A stretch of 64,000 bases of DNA, from NCBI GenBank assembly GCA_019925095.2, contig CM034392.1, forward strand, positions 15,572,387 to 15,636,386. The letters are read 5' to 3'. Made by a program: the position numbers and the translations under genes. Position 1 is the first letter of the stretch; each line of letters begins with the position of its first letter. The DNA is from Dendrolimus kikuchii (lineage: Eukaryota > Arthropoda > Insecta > Lepidoptera > Lasiocampidae). Positions 58,175-64,000 of this stretch are shown piece by piece. The notes beneath the pieces are model-generated. The model saw only the letters and a program-made list of their open reading frames with translations, did no database searches and was not told the origin of the DNA.

Positions 58175-59122
58175 TAATCTAGCTGTACCGGCAGTCGTTC
58201 TCCTGCCCTTAGAAATAAAAATCTAGAACCAGATTGCAGCGACATTTACCGGGACCAATAGTTAATTTAAACCATTCTCGAATCAACTTTAATAAAAACA
58301 AAAAAAGTAATCAAAATAAGTCCCACCATTTAGGAAGACTTTAGCGGTGCCACCTACCGGTAGATCTTAACCTTTCCGGGACCCATTTGAACACACACAA
58401 AAATAATTTCACTTAGATATTGGAAACCGATTGCAGCGCCATCTACCTGGTTCAAAGTTGAATCTATACCATCTCGGGACCCACTTGAACACACACAAAA
58501 ATAATTTCACCTAAATATTGGAACCCGATTGTAGCGCCAGGTACCTGGTTCAAAATTGAATCTATACCATCTCGGGACCCACTTGAACACACACAAAAAT
58601 AATTTCACCTAAATATTGGAACCCGATTGCAGCGCCATCTACCTGGTTCAAAGTTGAATCTATACCAACTCGGGACCCACTTGAACACACACAAAAATAA
58701 TTTCACCTAAATATTGGAACCCGATTACAGCGAAATTAATTATTTTACATGTATTTTATAAATAAAATAACTCCGACGGAAGCATCTGTTTTAAACGATA
58801 TTCAGTTTTTTTACATCCTCTTTGACGATATTTGCAGAACGCATTCTGTCACTTCTATGTCAAACGACATAAGGTTACATTAAAAAAGTTTATATTGTCC
58901 AAAGCTCTAAGGTTAGATTAGAAATAATTTTATATGGTGATTAAGTATTCTTACATTTTCTAATTTTCCGCGCAATTTTCTTAATTTTTTTCTTTCATAA
59001 GAACCTTCTCCTGACAATAACAAACACAACAAAAAAGAATTAGCGGATTCGGTCCATCAGTTTACGCGTGATGGCGTGACCAAGAGAAATAGGGATTCAT
59101 TTTTATTTATATAGATTGTTAT
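58175..59122 (-). mobile_element. Helitron-like element carrying a 98-bp tandem array
   Basis: The left end reads CTAGCTGTACCGGCAGTCG, the reverse of the usual terminus of this repeat class. The right end contains AAAAAGAATTAGCGGATTCG, GCGTGATGGCGTGACC and TTTATTTATATAGATTG, the usual head. Inside are tandem units of 98 bases (see 58345). Confidence 0.5.
58345..58733. repeat. 98-bp tandem repeat, four copies
   Basis: The marker ACCCACTTGAACACACAC (first copy ACCCATTTG) starts at 58381, 58479, 58577 and 58675, exactly 98 bases apart each time. Copies 2-4 are nearly identical. A more diverged unit lies upstream at about 58222. Each unit contains a GCGCCATCTACCTGG-like box. Confidence 0.9.
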
Positions 59123-59689
59123 TTGTAGAAATGACAACACAATACTACATGTCCTATTATAGAACAGCACAGAACATTCAATGGTTTTACGTTTATCTCT
59201 TTTGACTGAAATTTCCATTGCATTTACAGGAAAAAAGAAGGTTTTCCCGTACTAGTTCATTTTCCATTATTCACTTATGGTAAAATTAAATCAAACGTAA
59301 TTTCCAGAAAAACAGGTATAGAATTATTAACTATCTTTCTTATAATACTGACTCATATGTGCAACATTCAAATGAACTCTATTTGACACCAATATGGTTC
59401 GTCTTGTGGTTTATTGCGACCTCATTTAATGTCATAGACATAATTTAATTAATGCGTGGAATAAATTTTAAATTCAAAATACACTTTAATAAAAAATATC
59501 GAACAGTTAACACAATCTTTTACTTAAAAGATATTTTCCAACACGTCTTGACTGGTGAATATAAATTTAACACATGTTTTTGTTTCATATTGCATAATTA
59601 GTTCACTTAGAAAAAAATATATAAATGCCGAATATTGATTATTTCAGTAAAATGTAGCATTCATTATTTAATAATACCCTACTCTTATC
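59123..59689. other. Non-coding AT-rich DNA
   Basis: No recognised features. Confidence 0.4.
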
Positions 59690-59990
59690 CGCGGAGGAAC
59701 GGAGAAAGAATACAATTTCCTGCGGCCGGGCGGCCTGTCGTAGGAGGCGAATTAACAACCCACAGTCAGGTGGTAGGGCATTTGCCCGACTGGATGGCTA
59801 CCACCCCTGGTCTAAAGTATGTCGCCATAACAACCTTGAGTTGTGTTAGTGACCAGGTTCCAGTTTCCCTTAAGAGAGCAGCAGCGCATTTGTAACAACT
59901 TTGCTGTTGCAAATGTCCATAGGCGATGGTAACCGCTTTCCATCAAGTTGGCCGTCTGCCTGTCTGCTGATCTCCTGCAATAAAAAAAAA
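59690..59990 (+). repeat. Interspersed repeat with A tail
   Basis: It includes GGAGAAAGAATACAATTTCC, GGATGGCTACCACCCCTGG and CATAGGCGATGGTAACCGC and ends in CAATAAAAAAAAA, which shows plus orientation and retroposition. An inverted copy is at 48720 and a scrap at 26255. Confidence 0.75.
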
Positions 59991-60009
59991 ACTTTAATGT
60001 TAGAAGGGG

Positions 60010-60295
60010 CTTTATTTTAAATAAGTACATAGTGGGGCATTTTAGAGAAAATGTTGACGTACGCTCCACGCTTGTACAAGACGTATTGTTCGCACATCGT
60101 CTGTATTGACATGTCAGATCTTGTCGCCATGTTTTCCTTCATCGTCATCACATCCGAAATTGTAATAATATGCACAATAATAGGTCGTATATAATATATA
60201 TTAATATAATAGGTCAGAAAAACTGCCTAAGCGTGTACGGTTTTTGCCTAGGATTCGAAACCATGTCATTGGGGTGAGACGCGGTGATGCCATAA
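60010..60295 (-). mobile_element. tRNA-derived SINE copy (minus)
   Basis: On the minus strand: B-box-like GGTTTCGAATCC (about 60263), then GCTTAGGCAGTTTTTCTGACC-like, ATTGTGCATATTATTACAAT, GATGAAGGAAAACATGGCG and TTGTACAAGCGTGGAGCG. The order matches the copy at 46473. An AT-rich expansion separates two of the blocks. Confidence 0.65.
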
Positions 60296-60935
60296 ATTGA
60301 AATAAAAATATAACTATACATTATTAGGTGATAGTTTAAGACCAAAAAATAATATTATTCGGCTGATGTGATACTTCAGTGTTTTGGAATTCGCTATCAA
60401 AAGAAGTCTGAAAATAGCGACATGATTTTACCATGACCTTGCGCAAAAATGTATTTTTGTATAATATATCAACATCAATGTTGCACGGCCACGGAGGAAA
60501 ATCGTGTTTTCGCGAATTATTCCGGGAAGTGCTGATAGAGGCGAGTAACGGGTTGGCTGCTATTATTCTGATATTACTGCGCACACACGCACGCAATGGT
60601 GCCTGTCTACGGAGCTAGGTATCAGACTAGTGTGTGTGTGTGGGTGTGACATTGAACTTCACACTTCACGAGGCAGGCAGAGCACGAATTGCGTAATCCA
60701 CTCCACACCACGCCACCGCCTCAGACTGGCGCGCCGCGACGTGCACCACGCGCACGGTACGCTGTTTGCGGCGCACATAAGCTGTATATTTTCGCTTACA
60801 TTTTTTCCACGTGTTTTACTATTTTATAATTTTTATATAAGATACATTCCACTATACTGTTATGATGCCATTTTCTTTCGCGATATTCATAACTTCAGTA
60901 TTGTTGTGTAGGGTGGTGTAAAACATATTTGTCGT
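60296..60935. other. Non-coding DNA; GC-rich patch 60700-60780
   Basis: Small ORFs (60336-60911) on both strands show no family likeness. Confidence 0.4.
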
Positions 60936-60986
60936 ATACATACATACATAACTTCACGCCAGCTCCCTTGCGGGGTAGGCACGAAC

Positions 60987-61041
<55 letters not shown>
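60936..61041 (-). mobile_element. LINE 3' end (copy e) truncated into a (TA)n run
   Basis: The tail and last about 35 bases of the family (through GGTAGGCACGAACAAC on plus) are joined directly to a TA microsatellite at 60990-61041. This copy is therefore severely 5'-truncated or the TA tract has replaced the rest. Confidence 0.65.
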
Positions 61042-61045
<4 letters not shown>

Positions 61046-61739
61046 TGTAAATATGTATGTGTATATAAAAAAAAATATAAAATATTTTAATTATTTACTG
61101 GACCTGATAAGAATAGGAGATCGATATACATATCCAATGGGATGTGTTAAATCAATGTTACCACATCAAGAGGTTGGAGAAAGTAAAGCCAATTTTATTT
61201 CTTCCACGCTAACTATAGCTTCATCACTACAATCGCTCGAGTTTTCAGTTTTATTTTAATGGCCTAAATAAATATTTTTTTTTATATAATTAAAAGGTCG
61301 GCATTCAGTTGATATATATTCGTAATAACATAGGTATTTAAATTGCAAATCGACATCTTTATATTTTAAAATGTACACACAGAGGCACACCATTCACCCA
61401 ACACTTGCAGGAGATAAGATTTATTTTCTATGCAGAAATTAATCTTACACAACCTTGACAATCATAATAAAAGCCAAACGATACGTAGATCAAGTTCAAG
61501 GTAAGTAAGCTCAGTAATAAGTAAGCAAGCGATAGTTTTTATACTGCGATAGTAATATAGATGATTCTGTGCGACAGCAAGCGGGGATCACGTGGCCAAT
61601 GAATCGGCATTGACATTGGCCTCTGCTGCCCGGAGCTGAGAGTCGCGGTCGCTGGACGCCGCCTCGCATTTTATTACGTATGTATTACATTTTAAATTAG
61701 TACTGAAAGAAATATATGATACATATACCTAAAGAGATT
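61042..61739. other. Non-coding AT-rich DNA
   Basis: No recognised features; GC-richer at 61570-61670. Confidence 0.4.
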
Positions 61740-63183
61740 GCTACGTGAATGCGGGTTTCCCAACTCCGCGTGCCCTGGCAGGCGTGGGCCCCCCTCACTG
61801 GGCCTCTTCCTATGCCAGGGGACGTGTCCCCTGGCTACTTCTAGGTCTGATCCGTGCGTGGGGCGGTCTGTAACGCGCCCCACGGGAAGAGAGATGAGCG
61901 CGCGCGGAACACTCGCGCTCTCATCTCGACGGCATGTGCGGGTGAGTGAGAACCCCTATACCCCTAGGGGCCCCACCCGCGCCGCCCGCTTACGGCGGCC
62001 GAAGGTCACTATCCGACCTCCGACGTCGGCGCGTCCTCCTTTGGCGGGAGCGGAGCAGGGAATTACGCTCACGCTCCCGTTCCGCCTCCTCCTTCGCAAA
62101 CATAACCTGCTCGCAAAAGGAGGAGACGGCGTCCCATCCGGTGGAGCTCCCGACCATGGTGCGTACCACGGCCGGGAGCGAGGTGTCAAATCCGGTATGG
62201 GCGACGAGCTCCCGGCGCTGCTCCGTCCAGGCTGGACACTCCCGGAGTGTGTGCAACGCCGTGTCCTCGTCGCCCGTGTCACAATGATGGCACCCTGACG
62301 TGGCCTCGCGGCCGAGGCGACACAGGTACCTTCCGAAGCAACCATGCCCCGTCAGGACCTGCGTCAGCCTGAACGTCAGGGTGCCGTGACGTCGTCCAAT
62401 CCATTCTTGCAGGACGGGCCTCACCGCCTCAATCGTGGCGGGGCCCGCGCTGGGGCGTCTTAGGCGTTCTTCCCAGACCCCCACGGCTACCTGGCGGAGC
62501 TCCGACCGGCACGCCTCGATTTCGCGAGGCGCGGGTCTGGTGCCCCTAGCCAGGGCCTCTTTGCGCCACACATACAGTGACGCCAGGACCCTGGCTTCCA
62601 GGTCCCATGGGGGGGATCCGGCGAGTAGCGAGGCCACTTCGAAGGACACCGTACGGTATCCTCTTATTGCTCTGACGGCCAATATGCGTTGCGCTTGACG
62701 CAACAGCGCCGCGTTTTTGGCCGTCAGGCGGTCCGACCACACTGGGGCCCCGTAAAGGGCCATCGAACGTACGATGCCTTCGAAGAGTTTTCGGCACGTG
62801 GCGTTAGGCCCCCCGACGTTGGGGAGCAGGCGCGAGAGCGCACCGGCTGCCCCCTTGAGTCTGGGGAGCAGCTGCCGAAAGTGTGCCGAAAAATCCCATC
62901 GGCTATCGAGGACCAATCCCAGGTATTTCATGGTTCCACCGATGCCGATGCGGATGCCTCCTACTGTAATGCAACTGTCCGGAGGTGGACGATTACGAGG
63001 ACCGTGAAACATCACGGCCTCGGTCTTCTGTAACGCCACCTCCAGACCAAGACGCCGGATCCTGCCTACTATTGTCGACACCCCAGCCGTGCCTAGAAGG
63101 CACGCCTGCCGATGGGTCCTCCCGCGCGCGGCGATTAGCGTGTCGTCTGCGTAACATACGACGCTGACGCCCGGGAGAACCAT
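61740..63183 (-). mobile_element. R1-clade LINE, 5'-truncated, with open 397-codon polymerase C-terminus
   Basis: The minus-strand frame 63183-61990 starts MVLPGVSVVCYADDTLIAAR: the RT catalytic YADD is at residues 11-14. It continues through GGTMKYLGLVLDSRWDFSAH and LYGAPVWSDRL to a C-terminal zinc-knuckle-like CX2CX9HX4C (CHHCDTGDED to REC). It ends in an Arg/Glu-rich tail. A GC-rich 3' UTR follows to about 61740. R1 elements insert in rDNA and its relatives elsewhere; here it lies in AT-rich single-copy DNA. The frame is unbroken and strongly GC-rich, unlike its surroundings, pointing to a recent insertion. The endonuclease and most of the RT are missing, so it cannot move on its own. Confidence 0.88.
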
Positions 63184-63221
63184 AGTTCAGTAGCTAAATC
63201 AACCACGTCTTGTTCCAATGA

Positions 63222-63385
63222 CGTGTGCCGAATCTTAATTGAAAGCATGAACCGCTTGGGCAGTTTTTCTCATTTAATGTGCATATTGTTATAATTATGA
63301 CATATGGGTGGAAATAGTGCGGTTTCACACATCGAGATTACTAATATGTGAAATCCGCTAGTCCGCGTTAAACAAACTTGGGAGA
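63222..63385 (+). mobile_element. tRNA-derived SINE body (diverged)
   Basis: The shared blocks GGGCAGTTTTTCTCATTTAA, TGTGCATATTGTTATAATTA and ACACATCGAGATTACTAATA appear in the same order as in the copy at 46473. The tRNA-like head is eroded. It is adjacent to the truncated end of the R1 element. Confidence 0.55.
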
Positions 63386-63444
63386 TATATATAATATATA
63401 GCTTACATTTATTGGTTGTTTACGGGTTGAACTATAAAACCTAT

Positions 63445-63770
63445 TTTTAAGATTTTTAAACGACTTTCAAAAAGTAGAGGCGGTTATCAATGCGACTGTA
63501 TGTGTTTTTGTATGCTTGTTACGCGATTTCTCTTTGAATAGTCGACCGATTTTGGCTGAATTTTTATTTAATAGCCTACACTCTTAAAAAGACAAAACTT
63601 GTATACGCGTGCCAGTAGTATACGTTGTAGAGGCGCTCAAAATATTATTTCTAAAGCTATTCAAGCAACTAAAAAGTAAGAAATATTTTTTTTTTACAAA
63701 AACAATACCGACTCCATATTAAACAGCAAAAAATAAAATTATCTACAACATCTTGTGTAGAAATTACGTG
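63445..63770 (+). repeat. Lepidopteran-type interspersed repeat (second copy)
   Basis: AACGACTTTCAAAAAGTAGAG, then GCGACTGTATGTGTTTTTG and AGTCGACCGATTTTGGCTG, and an end with GCAAAAAATAAAATTATC and ACAACATCTT. It parallels the copy at 12150 block for block. Confidence 0.55.
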
Positions 63771-64000
63771 TACTGTCACGTAAATTAACGGATATACGAT
63801 TTTATATAGACACCGTTTTTGGATAAATGATTACAGAAGCCTAAAAATAGCCCCATGATTTTCTATAAAATAATAATTTTGTTTATATTGTGGTTTTGAT
63901 GCTTTATATTATTATATATATTTATATTATATATTATAAAAAACAACTTCGTGCTGAGCAGATTGCGCAGAAGCAGCAACAGCATTTTAAAGGGAATAGC
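63771..64000. other. Non-coding AT-rich DNA to window end
   Basis: No recognised features. Confidence 0.4.

Overview
The window is nuclear DNA from an insect, almost certainly a moth or butterfly (Lepidoptera). It is AT-rich and intron-rich, with tRNA-derived SINEs, an R1-type LINE, RTE/jockey-type LINE scraps, Helitron-like repeats and long AT/AC microsatellites. The one gene I recognise with confidence is the ecdysone-induced nuclear receptor E75 (Drosophila Eip75B, NR1D3), on the + strand from about 18.3 to 37.7 kb. There is no bacterial-style coding, and no rRNA, free-standing tRNA or CRISPR.

E75 layout: an E75A promoter (TATA at 18286) and GC-rich leader lead to an E75A first coding exon (19099-19213). 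Zinc finger 1 is at 22177-22265 and zinc finger 2 at 31646-31790. An E75B-specific start (31487-31645) reads straight into the finger-2 exon. An E75D-type start (34118-34193) skips both fingers. The hinge exon is 35514-35749, and one large exon, 35869-37386, holds the whole ligand-binding domain and C-terminal tail. All joins keep frame and give conceptual proteins of 700 (A), 685 (B) and 609 (D) residues. The isoforms share the heme/ligand-binding and repression region and differ in whether they carry two, one or no zinc fingers. That is the known logic by which E75 isoforms act as DNA-binding repressors or as partners and decoys of HR3 in the ecdysone cascade. No E75C-type first exon was recognised; it may lie upstream of the window.

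The 18 kb before E75 and the 26 kb after it hold no convincing cellular gene. They are a graveyard of transposable elements: LINE remnants (1-850, 40.5-42.1, 45.8-46.1, 46.8-47.1, 49.5-49.8 kb), a 5'-truncated R1-clade LINE with a still-open 397-codon reading frame (61.7-63.2 kb, minus strand), at least five SINE copies, five 3' ends of one LINE family with 4-bp microsatellite tails, a decayed Tc1/mariner-type transposase (5.8-6.25 kb), and several inverted-repeat elements including a clean 204-bp MITE and a roughly 465-bp foldback element.

Most worth checking: (1) a reading frame at 34981-35404 that splices in phase into the E75 hinge exon and could encode another finger-less E75 isoform; (2) a near-consensus ecdysone response element at 21648 in the first E75A intron; (3) a 248-codon ATG-started ORF in the same intron; (4) the uncatalogued inverted-repeat elements. 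All calls come from reading the sequence. No database search was made.
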